Shown piece by piece: positions 1-7,978 of a stretch of 44,807 nt of DNA. The first letter of the stretch is position 1, and every line of letters begins with the position of its first letter. This stretch comes from a virus: positions 1 to 44,807 of IMG/VR virus record IMGVR_UViG_3300043395_000200; one strand, 5' to 3'. The translations under genes were made by a program, and so were the position numbers. The notes under the pieces were generated by a model, which was given only the letters and a program-made list of their open reading frames with translations, ran no database searches and had not been told where the DNA came from.

Positions 1-17
1 TTGTATATTCTATTTTA

Positions 18-728
18 TCAAACCTCTACCTTGATCAGTTTGGAAGCATACTCATGAGCATAAGATGTACGGGCGCCATGATGCCCCCAACCAATCCAAC
101 TATACGCATAGTCCATGTAACGATTGATAGACTTACCAGGAGTCTTCATGCGGTCTTCAATTCGTTGCCACTGAACTTCAGTCGTTAGATAACGAAGCTG
201 CGTGCGAAGATCTGATGGTGAACCACCATACTTCTTAGCAAAATCACCCAATCCATAATATCTGTTGGCAGATGTCCACTGAATCAGTCCGTAACCGCCA
301 CCGCAGTTACTCCAACTGGTTCTACTACCACCTTCACAAATATTAGGCACGAAAGTAGATTCCTGTCTAATATTGCCCATGATGGTAGCAAGGGCGTTTC
401 TGTCTTTAATACCACGTTCCTGGAAAAATGCCAGGGTAGCATTCTCATGTTCATTACACCCTTTACAAATTAGCCTTTGCTCTTTTGGCTTTGGTGCTGG
501 TGCAACCTCTCGGATTGCTGTCGTCTCTGGTTCAAACTCTTTAATAATTGAGTAAGGTTGTGTCTCCACTGGGGGAGGGGGACCTTGCAGTTTATAACTA
601 GAGAATGGCAGTGTTGCCGTACTGGTTGTAACCGCTGCCAAAATGGGCATGGCTACTGTAAAGAAATTTTGCACTAGTTTTAATTGAACTCTACATCCGT
701 ATAGAAAGGGGGTACACCCTCTTCTCAA
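18..728 (-). CDS. Phage tail-lysozyme-domain protein (cell wall hydrolase)
   Basis: A 236-aa reading frame. The C-terminal half (about residues 95-225) has the layout of the phage tail lysozyme domain: NALATIMGNIRQESTF with a Glu in the usual catalytic position, then GGGYGLIQWTSANRY and a final YSWIGWGHHGA segment. The N terminus has a hydrophobic stretch (about residues 18-35, FFTVAMPILAAVTTSTA) that could anchor it in the membrane or export it, followed by a Pro-rich linker. Likely role: peptidoglycan cleavage during lysis or infection. The start is unsure: the longest frame begins with TTG at 728, with GTG at 674 and ATG at 650 as alternatives, and none has a strong ribosome site. It follows a terminator (771-800) and a late promoter box (816-823), so it is probably its own late unit. 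Confidence 0.8.
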   Translation of the reverse strand: MRRGCTPFLYGCRVQLKLVQNFFTVAMPILAAVTTSTATLPFSSYKLQGPPPPVETQPYSIIKEFEPETTAIREVAPAPKPKEQRLICKGCNEHENATLAFFQERGIKDRNALATIMGNIRQESTFVPNICEGGSRTSWSNCGGGYGLIQWTSANRYYGLGDFAKKYGGSPSDLRTQLRYLTTEVQWQRIEDRMKTPGKSINRYMDYAYSWIGWGHHGARTSYAHEYASKLIKVEV

Positions 729-770
729 AGGGCACTTTCCACGGCTCTAAATCAAAATCAAAGTCTCATA

Positions 771-800
771 ATAAAAAACCCTGCTCATAACAGGGATTTT
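771..800 (-). terminator. Intrinsic terminator after the GIY-YIG/72-aa gene pair
   Basis: On the minus strand the stem CCCTG (loop TTATGAG) CAGGG is followed by TTTTTT. It lies after the 842-1060 gene and before the lysozyme gene. A 5-bp stem is short, but the U-run is good. Confidence 0.6.
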
Positions 801-815
801 TACATAATAAGTTAA

Positions 816-823
816 TATTTATT
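816..823 (-). promoter_or_regulatory. T4-type late promoter box for the lysozyme gene
   Basis: AATAAATA on the minus strand, a match to the T4/cyanophage late motif (NATAAATA) read by a gp55-type sigma. It is 88 bp before the longest lysozyme start, further than at the other late genes here. Confidence 0.4.
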
Positions 824-841
824 ATTTGTCAATAGTTTGGT

Positions 842-1060
842 TTACCGAATATCAATTTCCTGATCTCCCCACCCTTCTTCTTCTAAGCAAAGATAATCAA
901 GTTGATGAGTGCCTTCAGGGATATTAATCCACTCATCAAACTCAGATGCAATTGCAAGTGCATTAAGTTGATCCTCCATACCTCCATGATCCGCAAGGTG
1001 ATGAATCCGATCAATACACCAATCCCTCACATAAGGAACTGGTTCAATCTGTGTTTCCAT
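842..1060 (-). CDS. Small conserved-type hypothetical protein (72 aa)
   Basis: The start is placed at ATG 1060, giving 72 aa beginning METQIEPVPYVRDWCIDRI. An upstream in-frame extension to 1276 would lie wholly inside the GIY-YIG gene in another frame, has low-complexity Ser/Thr composition and is rejected. The protein is acidic, soluble-looking and rich in Trp, His and Asp. No recognised domain. It overlaps the end of the GIY-YIG gene by 17 bp, so translation may be coupled. It is the last gene before the 771-800 terminator. Confidence 0.55.
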   Translation of the reverse strand: METQIEPVPYVRDWCIDRIHHLADHGGMEDQLNALAIASEFDEWINIPEGTHQLDYLCLEEEGWGDQEIDIR

Positions 1061-1490
1061 AGTAGTCTTTTCGGAAGTACCTGTTGAGGATGTTGCTATT
1101 GTAGAAGGCTGGTTCCCCGTTGTCAAGGCTTTCCGTGAGGACGTTGTGGTAGAAGAGTTGTCTAGTCTCTTCGAAATTTGTTTTGCCCTTTGTTTTATGT
1201 AACGAGAGAATAACTCTAACAAAATTTTCTCTGCCGTACTTTTCAATATCCTCTTTAAGTTCCGGGCAAGACCCATAATAATCTTTCCAATTAGACTCTG
1301 ATTTTACTTTACGTTTTTTCCCTTTGGGAGTTCTAAACTGCCAGAAATATTTCCGTCCTATGTACTGCTTTGAATTTATCTTGTTTGTAATGAGATAAAC
1401 GAATCCGAAGTTATCACCTATATCTTCGGATTCAAAACATTCACCATCAGATTTTATATACTTCCATCCATTAGTATAACTGCAACTCAT
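1044..1490 (-). CDS. GIY-YIG-type putative homing endonuclease
   Basis: 148 aa. The GIY-YIG signature is present as GFVYLITNKINSKQYIGRK (about residues 28-46), with a Tyr/Arg pair in the second half-motif, then a basic segment (PKGKKRKVKS) and DYYGSCPELKEDIEKYG, typical of phage free-standing GIY-YIG/Seg-like nucleases. Such enzymes cut DNA at a specific site and bias inheritance of their own locus during mixed infection. It lies downstream of nrdB; ribonucleotide reductase genes are a classical home of phage homing endonucleases. Its start overlaps the preceding 51-aa gene by 20 bp. Target site unknown. Confidence 0.75.
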   Translation of the reverse strand: MSCSYTNGWKYIKSDGECFESEDIGDNFGFVYLITNKINSKQYIGRKYFWQFRTPKGKKRKVKSESNWKDYYGSCPELKEDIEKYGRENFVRVILSLHKTKGKTNFEETRQLFYHNVLTESLDNGEPAFYNSNILNRYFRKDYYGNTD

Positions 1491-1626
1491 TCACATAATC
1501 AATTGCTTTACTCAGATATTTATGAGCAAGTTCTTTTTCTTCCCAAGATTTGTTTTCTTTATCAATCTGATGCTTTAGTTTATCTAACCGTGCTTTAAGT
1601 GTGTAAATGTCCGTAAGTCCGACCAT
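1471..1626 (-). CDS. Small hypothetical protein (51 aa), coiled-coil-like
   Basis: A short frame, M-VGLTDIYTLKARLDKLKHQ to NELQLY, start ATG at 1626. It is charged and helical with leucine spacing suggesting a coiled coil (KARLDKLKHQIDKENKSWEEK). It overlaps the start of the endonuclease gene by 20 bp. The start lies directly after a terminator U-run (1627-1651), so it must be expressed by read-through or from a promoter not recognised here. No function assigned. Confidence 0.55.
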   Translation of the reverse strand: MVGLTDIYTLKARLDKLKHQIDKENKSWEEKELAHKYLSKAIDYVNELQLY

Positions 1627-1651
1627 AAAAAAGAGGAGTGTGACCTCCTCT
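1627..1651 (-). terminator. Intrinsic terminator after the nrd operon
   Basis: Minus-strand stem AGAGGAG (loop GTCACA) CTCCTCT, 7 perfect base pairs, followed by six T. It follows the 48-aa ORF and nrdB and abuts the start codon of the 51-aa gene. Confidence 0.8.
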
Positions 1652-1656
1652 ATGTA

Positions 1657-1803
1657 TTAGACATCATTTAACCATTCTTCACAAAAGTTATAATCTCCAA
1701 ACAAATACTCATCACATTCTGCTGCTTCTTTATAAGCATTCAAAATTTCTTGTTCACACCATTCATCATAATTTGAATCCTGAGAAAGTATTTTTGGTAA
1801 CAT
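1657..1803 (-). CDS. Small acidic ORF overlapping the end of nrdB (48 aa)
   Basis: Frame M-LPKILSQDSNYDEWCEQEI to EEWLNDV, start ATG at 1803. It overlaps the last 38 bp of nrdB in another frame and ends just before the terminator at 1627-1651. It is strongly acidic with three Cys residues. It fills the gap between nrdB and the terminator exactly, which favours a real gene, but the long overlap and lack of a clear ribosome site lower confidence. Confidence 0.45.
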   Translation of the reverse strand: MLPKILSQDSNYDEWCEQEILNAYKEAAECDEYLFGDYNFCEEWLNDV

Positions 1804-2896
1804 CTTGTTTGATTCCACCAACGACATATGATTCTACTTCCGTTTCCTGGGGAGCAACCTGGAGACCCTTAGAGGAGATCCAGTGCTGAGTCCAAGGAAG
1901 TGGATTATTGTTTGCTGAAATATCGTATTGGGGTTTCAACCCAATTGCCTTAAGTCTTCTATTTGCAATCCACTCTACGTATTGCTGAAGAAGTTTATCA
2001 TTCAGTCCAATCATGCTGCCATCTTTGAACAGATAATCTGCCCATTTCTTTTCTTCATTTACTGCACGATCAAACATCGCATAAACCCACTCTTCTTCTT
2101 CCTTTGCGATCTGCTTCATTTCCGGATCATCACCATCTCTCCACTTATTCAGAATGTTCTGAGTAATGGCTAGATGCTGGTTTTCGTCTCTTGCGATAAG
2201 AGAGATGATTTTAGCGGATCCTTCCATAAGCTTAAGTTCACCGAATGCGAAACTACAAGCAAAACTAACGTAGAACCTAATACCTTCAAGAATGTTAACG
2301 TTTGCGACTGCTCTATAGAGTTTTCGTTTAACATCGTTAATCGTATCTTTTGCGTATGAAACTCCTTCAAGATTATGCATCCAAGTATTAGATGCACCAT
2401 AAGATTGTGCTGATTGAATAAAGTCATCATACGATTCAGTCACACTCTTAGCACGATCAAGAATGCGATTGTCGGTAATAATAGTATCAAAGACCTCAGA
2501 GGGATCTGAGTATACATTCTTGATGATGTATGTGTATGAACGTGAGTGAATCATTTCCATGAATCCCCACACTTCCATACATGCCTCAAGTTCAGGCAAA
2601 GAGCAATAAGGAATAAATGCCATTCCAGGTCCACGACCCTGAACAGAATCAAGCATGATCTGATACTTTAGATTAGAAGTATAGATATGCTTCTGCTCAG
2701 GACGCAGGGTTTGATAATCTCCACGATCCTTCTGGAGAGATACCTCTTCGGGTCTCCAGAAGTATCCTAATTGTTGAGTAGTCAGTTTATCGAAGACTGG
2801 ATATTTGTATGAATCATATCTTTGGACTCCAAGTGGTTTACCAAAGAACATAGGTTGTTTTTTGGTATCAACTTTTTCAGTATTAAAAACTGTCAT
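1766..2896 (-). CDS. nrdB: Ribonucleotide reductase class Ia, small (beta) subunit
   Basis: 376 aa from ATG 2896. The subunit holds the di-iron centre and tyrosyl radical needed for reduction of ribonucleoside diphosphates by NrdA. Iron ligands and radical Tyr appear at D83 (LDS), E114 and H117 (MEMIH), Y121 (SRSYTYII), then LEGIR and RDENQHL, each one residue off E. coli numbering, which supports this start. An in-frame GTG at 2956 has a better ribosome site (GGAGG, 5-nt gap) but lies inside nrdA and would add 20 residues not found in E. coli NrdB. The C terminus ends NTFSGFKL, a plausible NrdA-docking tail. It lies directly downstream of nrdA. Confidence 0.96.
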   Translation of the reverse strand: MTVFNTEKVDTKKQPMFFGKPLGVQRYDSYKYPVFDKLTTQQLGYFWRPEEVSLQKDRGDYQTLRPEQKHIYTSNLKYQIMLDSVQGRGPGMAFIPYCSLPELEACMEVWGFMEMIHSRSYTYIIKNVYSDPSEVFDTIITDNRILDRAKSVTESYDDFIQSAQSYGASNTWMHNLEGVSYAKDTINDVKRKLYRAVANVNILEGIRFYVSFACSFAFGELKLMEGSAKIISLIARDENQHLAITQNILNKWRDGDDPEMKQIAKEEEEWVYAMFDRAVNEEKKWADYLFKDGSMIGLNDKLLQQYVEWIANRRLKAIGLKPQYDISANNNPLPWTQHWISSKGLQVAPQETEVESYVVGGIKQDVTKNTFSGFKL

Positions 2897-2936
2897 TCCT
2901 TTGATTGAAGTGGTTTCTTCTTCCGTAGAAGAAATT

Positions 2937-5237
2937 TTAAACTGCACAGGATTCACACTCTCCCTCCTCTACTGAACTTAACTCATTAATTAGATCTTCC
3001 AATTCGGATTTCTTTTCTTCCATCACTTCATCAGTCTTAATATCGTAAGTATTCTGATAGTAAGAAGTTTTCCATCCGTACTTGTATGTAGTCAAGAAGT
3101 CATTTGCCATAACTGACACCGGTACTTCATTATCAGGATAGTTCTCTGGATTATAACTCCAGTTGCCCGAGATTGCTTGATCAAAGAACTTCTGCATCAT
3201 AGCAACGATCTTGATATAACCTTCGTTACTCTTCATATCCCACAACAAGGTGTAGTTGTTCTTCAGTGTAGCATACTGTGGAACAATCTGCTTAAGAGGA
3301 CCTTTTTTGGATTTCTTAATGGACAAGAATCCACGAGGTGGTTCAATTCCATTAGTTGCATTTGACACAACGGAACTGCTCTCCGATGGCATCTGTGCGG
3401 ACAGTGTTGAGTGCCTGAGACCATGTTCCAGGATAGATGCCCTAAGAGTTTCCCAATCATGCTGGTATGGAATAGAAGAGATTTCGTCTACATCTTTTTT
3501 GTAGGTGTCAATAGGAAGGATGCCATCAGCATACTTGGTACGTCCAAAGTTCTCACAATATCCTTTCTCTTTAGCAAGTTGATTGGATGCCTTCAGAAGA
3601 TAATACTGGAAGGATTCAGAAAGACCATGAACTGCATCCCATGCTTCCTGAGAGTCATAGGAATACCCGAGTTTGGCAAGATAATGTGCCAGACCAATAT
3701 AACCGATTCCAAGGGACCTACGTGCCTTTGTAGCAAGTTCTGCTGCTCGTACAGGATACTTCTGGTAGTCGATCAGTTCATCCAGTCCACGAACGGAAAG
3801 ATCACAAAGTTCCTCAAGTTCTTCATCAGACTTTACTTTACCTACGTTGATAGCAGAAAGAATGCAAAGTGCAATCTCTCCATTATCGTCATCAATATGT
3901 TGAATAGGATATGTTGGAAGAGTGATCTCTTGACACAGATTGCTCATCTCAATCTTATCTTTAAAGGAAGAATGAGAATTGCAGTGATCAAGATTCATAA
4001 TGTAGATACGACCCGTCTCTGCACGTTCCTTAAGAAGGTTAAGGATGAGTTCTTGCGCTTTAATAGTTTTCTTTTTAATGGTCGGATCGTTTTCATATTG
4101 AACGTAGAGATCGTCAAACTCAGGCAATCCAAACTTATTATAAAGTCCAGGTACATCATGCGGGGAGAAAAGCGTAATCTCACCGTCTTGAATAAATCTT
4201 TCATAGAACAACTTACTAATTTGAATGGAGTAATCAAGTTTGCGGACACGATTATCTTCAGTTCCCTTGTTATTCTTAAGAACAAGAATGTCCTCTATTT
4301 CTTGGTGCCAGATTGGGAAGTGGACTGTCGCGGATCCACCTCGTATGCCATTTTGCGTGCAACATCTGACAGTTGCTTCAAACTTCTTGAGAAATGGTAC
4401 AACACCCGTATGTTGAACTTCTCCCCCTCTGATTTTACTGTTGATGCCACGGATTCTACCAGCGTTGATGCCGATTCCCGCCCTCTGCGCAACGTATCGA
4501 CCAATAGCCATGTCAGAGCTAAAGATAGAATCGAGGGTGTCATCAACATCAACAAGAACACAACTAGCAAATTGTCTAAGTGGCGTTCGCACTCCTGCCA
4601 TGATGGGAGTGGGGATGTTGATTTTGTGTTTGGAGATTGCGTCATAATACCTCTTGACATATGACATTCTGGTTTCTTTAGGGTACTCTGCAAAGATAGT
4701 CAGAGCAATCATCATATACATGAACTGGGGAGTTTCATATACTCCACCAGAACTACGGTCTTGAACAAGATACTTATCTACTACCTGACGAAGACCAGCA
4801 TAGGTGAACAGGAAGTCACGATCATGGTCAATAAAGGAATCTGCTCGGGCAATATCTTCCTGCGAATACTTGTTGTAGATATCTGAATCATAAACTTCAG
4901 CAGACACGCAATCAATAATGTGTTGCTCAAGTGTAGGAAGATCCTTCATCTTCCCATAAAGTTGCTTACGGACCGCAAACAAAAGAAGACGGGCAGCAAC
5001 ATACTGATAATTTGGATGATCTAGATCGATCAAATCTGAAGCACTACGGATCAGAATCTCTTGAATCTCAGCAGTGGTGATTCCATCATAAAATTGAATA
5101 CCTGATGTCATCTCAACTTGACTTGCAGAGACCCCTGCAAGACCCTTACATGCCTCTTCAACCATCACATGCATCTTATCGAGGTCAATATTCTCAATAG
5201 ATCCATTTCTCTTTTGAACCTTTAAACCGTTGCTCAT
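2937..5237 (-). CDS. nrdA: Ribonucleotide reductase class Ia, large (alpha) subunit
   Basis: 766 aa, close to E. coli NrdA (761). It contains the substrate site and makes dNTP precursors for phage replication. Visible features: N-terminal ATP-cone-like region (residues 1-90); active-site cysteines in FASCVLVDVDD, SNLCQEITLP and GEIALCILSA; the radical-transfer Tyr pair in KTSYYQNTYD; and the C-terminal redox pair C761/C764 (ECESCAV). The start overlaps the end of primase gp61 by 4 bp. It is probably transcribed with gp61 and nrdB from the early promoter at 6226-6254. Confidence 0.97.
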   Translation of the reverse strand: MSNGLKVQKRNGSIENIDLDKMHVMVEEACKGLAGVSASQVEMTSGIQFYDGITTAEIQEILIRSASDLIDLDHPNYQYVAARLLLFAVRKQLYGKMKDLPTLEQHIIDCVSAEVYDSDIYNKYSQEDIARADSFIDHDRDFLFTYAGLRQVVDKYLVQDRSSGGVYETPQFMYMMIALTIFAEYPKETRMSYVKRYYDAISKHKINIPTPIMAGVRTPLRQFASCVLVDVDDTLDSIFSSDMAIGRYVAQRAGIGINAGRIRGINSKIRGGEVQHTGVVPFLKKFEATVRCCTQNGIRGGSATVHFPIWHQEIEDILVLKNNKGTEDNRVRKLDYSIQISKLFYERFIQDGEITLFSPHDVPGLYNKFGLPEFDDLYVQYENDPTIKKKTIKAQELILNLLKERAETGRIYIMNLDHCNSHSSFKDKIEMSNLCQEITLPTYPIQHIDDDNGEIALCILSAINVGKVKSDEELEELCDLSVRGLDELIDYQKYPVRAAELATKARRSLGIGYIGLAHYLAKLGYSYDSQEAWDAVHGLSESFQYYLLKASNQLAKEKGYCENFGRTKYADGILPIDTYKKDVDEISSIPYQHDWETLRASILEHGLRHSTLSAQMPSESSSVVSNATNGIEPPRGFLSIKKSKKGPLKQIVPQYATLKNNYTLLWDMKSNEGYIKIVAMMQKFFDQAISGNWSYNPENYPDNEVPVSVMANDFLTTYKYGWKTSYYQNTYDIKTDEVMEEKKSELEDLINELSSVEEGECESCAV

Positions 5238-6202
5238 ATTTTCTTCCAGGTGGTAAATTTGAGTTTTGCTTCTAAACCAGAGTAGGTGTTTGATTCTACC
5301 ATAGATTGAACATCAAGTCCAGATAGAACCATATCATTAATGTCTTTTTCAATTACGGAGTTTGGATAAATGACGACGGACTCTCCACTCTCAATTTTAG
5401 ACTGGATTCGTCTGACGATTTCTGCATTACGTGGTTCGTTATCGTATATCCAAACCCGATTGCGAATACCCCACTTAGCAATATCACCATCAGCTCCACA
5501 AAGAGCAATTGAGTTGCGAATGAAAGTTGAATCAAAGGGTCCTTCGGTGATGTAGACAGTTTCAGTTTTTTGTATTTCATCAAGACCATAGATTTTTGGT
5601 GCGTCATCAGTAAGCATCACAGTAATGTATTTAATCTTGCTGGGACCAAGCGCTCTACCCTGAAATCCGACTAGTGTATCTTGATAAAACAAAGGAATAA
5701 TGATCCTTGGTTCATCTTTAATAGTGGAGTCAAATGTAGGTTTTAAAGAGTTGGTCCACTCCTTAAATTTTTGGGTGTAATAGAATTTATGTGGGTTTAG
5801 TTTTCTCTTTTCTAGATATGCTTTTGCGTCAGGATTCTCTGATGCTTTAGGCAAATCCAACTTTGGTTTAAACTTTGGTGCCTCAAACTTAAACTCTGGT
5901 TCATCTACAACAAAGTTTTTACCAGTATTACCTTCCTTAAATTTCTCAAAAGTATATTGCTTATGAGTATTGATATCTACTTGTTTTAGAAAGTTATTGA
6001 AGGATATGTTTAGTCCGCAATTGTGACACTTAAAGTTTGTATTGTTTTTTACTTGATACAGGTATCCTCTGGATTTATTTTTATTCTTTTGAGAGTCTCC
6101 GCAGATTGGACAACGAAAATTATAAAGATTATTTTTTATCTTCTTAAATTTCTGAAGTCGTGAAGAAATCAAATTGATGTACTTAACATCAACAAAATCC
6201 AT
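5234..6202 (-). CDS. 61: DNA primase, T4 gp61-like
   Basis: 322 aa (T4 gp61 is 342). It makes RNA primers for lagging-strand synthesis together with helicase gp41. An N-terminal zinc-binding domain is visible as C31-P-I-C34 and C59-H-N-C62. The Toprim core follows: VYITEGPFD (E220, D224) and a later WIYDNE (D254). It is the first gene after the early promoter at 6226-6254, and its ATG at 6202 has only a weak AAAGG-type site. The helicase partner gp41 is encoded about 8 kb upstream in the same direction. Confidence 0.9.
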   Translation of the reverse strand: MDFVDVKYINLISSRLQKFKKIKNNLYNFRCPICGDSQKNKNKSRGYLYQVKNNTNFKCHNCGLNISFNNFLKQVDINTHKQYTFEKFKEGNTGKNFVVDEPEFKFEAPKFKPKLDLPKASENPDAKAYLEKRKLNPHKFYYTQKFKEWTNSLKPTFDSTIKDEPRIIIPLFYQDTLVGFQGRALGPSKIKYITVMLTDDAPKIYGLDEIQKTETVYITEGPFDSTFIRNSIALCGADGDIAKWGIRNRVWIYDNEPRNAEIVRRIQSKIESGESVVIYPNSVIEKDINDMVLSGLDVQSMVESNTYSGLEAKLKFTTWKKI

Positions 6203-6225
6203 AATAAACCTTTGACGTTGAATTG

Positions 6226-6254
6226 ATTCTATGCGAACTATCTCTGCTTGTCAA
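6226..6254 (-). promoter_or_regulatory. Early sigma70-type promoter for 61-nrdA-nrdB
   Basis: Minus strand: -35 TTGACA (6249-6254), 17-bp spacer, -10 TAGAAT (6226-6231). The predicted start is near 6219, 17 nt before the primase ATG. It overlaps the end of the possible 35-aa ORF. Confidence 0.75.
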
Positions 6255-6345
6255 GACAACATGAGGTTATGATTGCCGTCCATTTAATGACTGAATTTGT
6301 AATCTTGTGTAGAGAATACAACGATGGTTTCTTTTTAGTTTTCAT
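6238..6345 (-). CDS. Possible tiny basic protein (35 aa)
   Basis: Frame M-KTKKKPSLYSLHKITNSV to CCLDKQR, start ATG at 6345, stop TAG. It has a basic N terminus and a short hydrophobic stretch (VIKWTAIITSCCL). A late-promoter-like box (6369-6376) sits 24 bp upstream, the usual spacing in this genome, but there is no ribosome site and the 3' end overlaps the early promoter. Weak call. Confidence 0.25.
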   Translation of the reverse strand: MKTKKKPSLYSLHKITNSVIKWTAIITSCCLDKQR

Positions 6346-6367
6346 GGCAACAAGTGCCAACACTTGA

Positions 6368-6778
6368 TTATTTATTTTGTACTTGGACCTGTTGAGAATC
6401 TGGTGTTAACAGGTCTACAACTACATGAGACTGGGACAGACCTAGGGAAATAACAGCAAAAACTCCAACGATTATCCAACGAAACTTTACAACTTCTTCT
6501 AATTTACTTTCTACTTTTTCTATTCTTTCCGTTACTGCATCATGCTGATCTTTATTTTCTAACTTTAATTCTTCAATCAGTCTACCAATATAATCATCCG
6601 CTTTATGACACTGATCGATCTTTTCTTCATGAACAGCAAGCATCTTACTGATATTTTGACTTGTTTTGCCCATGATTTGAATAGCTTCATCAATCTTTCT
6701 CATCATAATTTCATATGAAGAAAGTCTTTCCTCTAAAACAGCAATTTTAGTGTCTGCAGAAGTATTGGAGTTAAACAT
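6368..6778 (-). CDS. Coiled-coil protein with a C-terminal membrane segment
   Basis: 136 aa. Residues 10-98 are charged and helical with heptad-like spacing (KIAVLEERLSSYEIMMRKID; ERIEKVESKLEEVVKF), followed by one hydrophobic segment (about 101-116, WIIVGVFAVISLGL) and a short polar tail. It resembles small membrane-anchored coiled-coil proteins common in cyanomyophages, function unknown; a spanin- or holin-accessory role is only a guess. A late promoter box at 6838-6845 lies 60 bp upstream of its ATG. Confidence 0.75.
   Translation of the reverse strand: MFNSNTSADTKIAVLEERLSSYEIMMRKIDEAIQIMGKTSQNISKMLAVHEEKIDQCHKADDYIGRLIEELKLENKDQHDAVTERIEKVESKLEEVVKFRWIIVGVFAVISLGLSQSHVVVDLLTPDSQQVQVQNK
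6369..6376 (-). promoter_or_regulatory. Late-promoter-like box (weak context)
   Basis: AATAAATA overlapping the stop codon of the coiled-coil gene, 24 bp before the possible 35-aa ORF. It may be chance, because AAATAA stop contexts create this motif. Confidence 0.3.
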
Positions 6779-6837
6779 CTCTCTTGTGAGTTATTATTCT
6801 TACACTACTGAACAAATAACTCAAGTAGTTTTGTTAT

Positions 6838-6845
6838 TATTTATT
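6838..6845 (-). promoter_or_regulatory. Late promoter box upstream of the coiled-coil membrane gene
   Basis: AATAAATA on the minus strand at the end of the 65-aa gene, 60 bp before the ATG at 6778. Confidence 0.45.
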
Positions 6846-7038
6846 TCATCCACCTTTTACGAGAACCGGGAGGAAGTTTAATATAAGGGCCCTTTCTTTT
6901 CTTTAATCCCATAACAGGATCAAACCCTGCAGTTGGACCTTTAGGATCCGCCGAACCACTAAAACCACCAGAACCACCAGGAGCATTTGCGACCATTTGC
7001 TCCCTTATCATTTGAATTATCCTATCAAGTTTGTTCAT
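6841..7038 (-). CDS. Small protein sharing the gp23 N-terminal Gly-rich segment
   Basis: 65 aa. Residues 17-26 (ANAPGGSGGF) and 34-42 (GPTAGFDPV) match, with the same 17-residue offset, residues 63-72 and 80-88 of the major capsid protein in this window (ANAAGGSGGF and GPTAGFDPV): 18 identities over 26 aligned positions. The N terminus is a short helix (MNKLDRIIQMIREQM) and the C terminus is basic (KKRKGPYIKLPPGSRKRWMK). This suggests a virion or capsid-associated protein, but the function is unknown. It overlaps the preceding 130-aa gene by 14 bp. Confidence 0.75.
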   Translation of the reverse strand: MNKLDRIIQMIREQMVANAPGGSGGFSGSADPKGPTAGFDPVMGLKKRKGPYIKLPPGSRKRWMK

Positions 7039-7417
7039 TTGCTTTAAAAATCTTCTGAAGTTCTTTTAAACAGTTCAAATCAACAGGAATATCATGAAGA
7101 TAACATTTAGGATACTCTGGTATCTTATTCAAGAACAACATAAATGTTTTCATCGTAGACCATAACTCTTTCTCAATCTTAAAAAATAACATCGGGGTTG
7201 CTGCTTCACCAAAGATATTATAGAGAACAATAAAATGATTGATCAGGAGAGGAACCTTAAGTTCCCCTGTGTTCTTATATCGTTTCAAAAGTCTTTTGAT
7301 GTACTTAAAATGATTTAAGTCTTTATCAAAATCCTCTTTCGTGACTGCCTGGGGATTCTCATAATTTTTAATAGCAAAGAGAAGAAAATTATCTTCGTTC
7401 AGTTCATTAAAGATCAT
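7025..7417 (-). CDS. Hypothetical protein (130 aa), cyanophage-type
   Basis: A compact, mostly helical soluble protein, M-IFNELNEDNFLLFAIKNYE to IFKANEQT, with conserved-looking aromatic and Leu positions (FKYIKRLLKRY, PLLINHFIVLYNIFG). No catalytic motif. I believe similar proteins occur in other T4-like cyanophages beside structural genes, but I cannot name a function. It begins 6 bp after the stop of the 174-aa virion gene and overlaps the 65-aa gene, so it probably belongs to the late transcript starting near 7979. Confidence 0.75.
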   Translation of the reverse strand: MIFNELNEDNFLLFAIKNYENPQAVTKEDFDKDLNHFKYIKRLLKRYKNTGELKVPLLINHFIVLYNIFGEAATPMLFFKIEKELWSTMKTFMLFLNKIPEYPKCYLHDIPVDLNCLKELQKIFKANEQT

Positions 7418-7423
7418 ACATTA

Positions 7424-7948
7424 TCAGGCAATAGTTGGATCCTGATCATAAATTGGGAGGTTGCCTGTAGTAATACCAGACATCGCAACAAGAGTTTCGG
7501 ACTTAACTCTCAGTTCTCCAGTATTGTCAACGTATGTTGTAACTCCGACCCATCCTTCATGAGTAAGAGCATATGAAGTTCCTTGTGCTGCAGCAATTCC
7601 AGCATCAGCAACTCCATAAATGTGTGGTTCGTAACCAGTATTAATTTCTGACCAACGAGAATCTAAAACAGTATACTTTGGCAGTTCACTAACTTGGAAA
7701 TCAGTGCTAGCAATTGAAGCACCACTCAGACCAGCAGTTGAAGCAATAGAAAGTTGAGTCGTGCTTGCAATACCAACGACCACAGCATTTCCGATTTCAC
7801 CACTTGGACCGAAACGAATTACGTCTCCAGTTGCTGCTGCTCCTACCTGACCGAATGTAGTTCCAGAACCAGTTACAATAAGGGTGCTGTAATCAAGTGA
7901 TACTGTACCACCGGACCCCTTTGCATCATTATTTCCCCAGAGTGCCAT
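7424..7948 (-). CDS. Virion structural protein (174 aa)
   Basis: M-ALWGNNDAKGSGGTVSLDYS, then Gly/Ser/Thr-rich beta-type sequence (TLIVTGSGTTFGQVGAAATGD) and an end portion containing THEGWVGVTTYVDNTGELRV. The composition (many G, T, A, V; few charges; beta pattern) is that of phage virion or tail-associated proteins, and near-identical openings are familiar from cyanomyophage structural proteins. A perfect late promoter TATAAATA lies at 7979-7986, 31 bp before the ATG. Exact location in the virion unknown. Confidence 0.75.
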   Translation of the reverse strand: MALWGNNDAKGSGGTVSLDYSTLIVTGSGTTFGQVGAAATGDVIRFGPSGEIGNAVVVGIASTTQLSIASTAGLSGASIASTDFQVSELPKYTVLDSRWSEINTGYEPHIYGVADAGIAAAQGTSYALTHEGWVGVTTYVDNTGELRVKSETLVAMSGITTGNLPIYDQDPTIA

Positions 7949-7978
7949 GTGTCTTTCCGTAAAAAATTATTCTAACAA

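Noticed and set aside
1061-1276. 72-codon N-terminal extension of the 72-aa gene at 842-1060
   Set aside because: It lies wholly inside the GIY-YIG gene in another frame and reads as low-complexity Ser/Thr; ATG 1060 is preferred.
3411-4664. 417-aa open frame on the plus strand opposite nrdA
   Set aside because: It is fully antisense to the unmistakable nrdA gene, has no recognisable domain and no ribosome site or promoter; it is a shadow frame.
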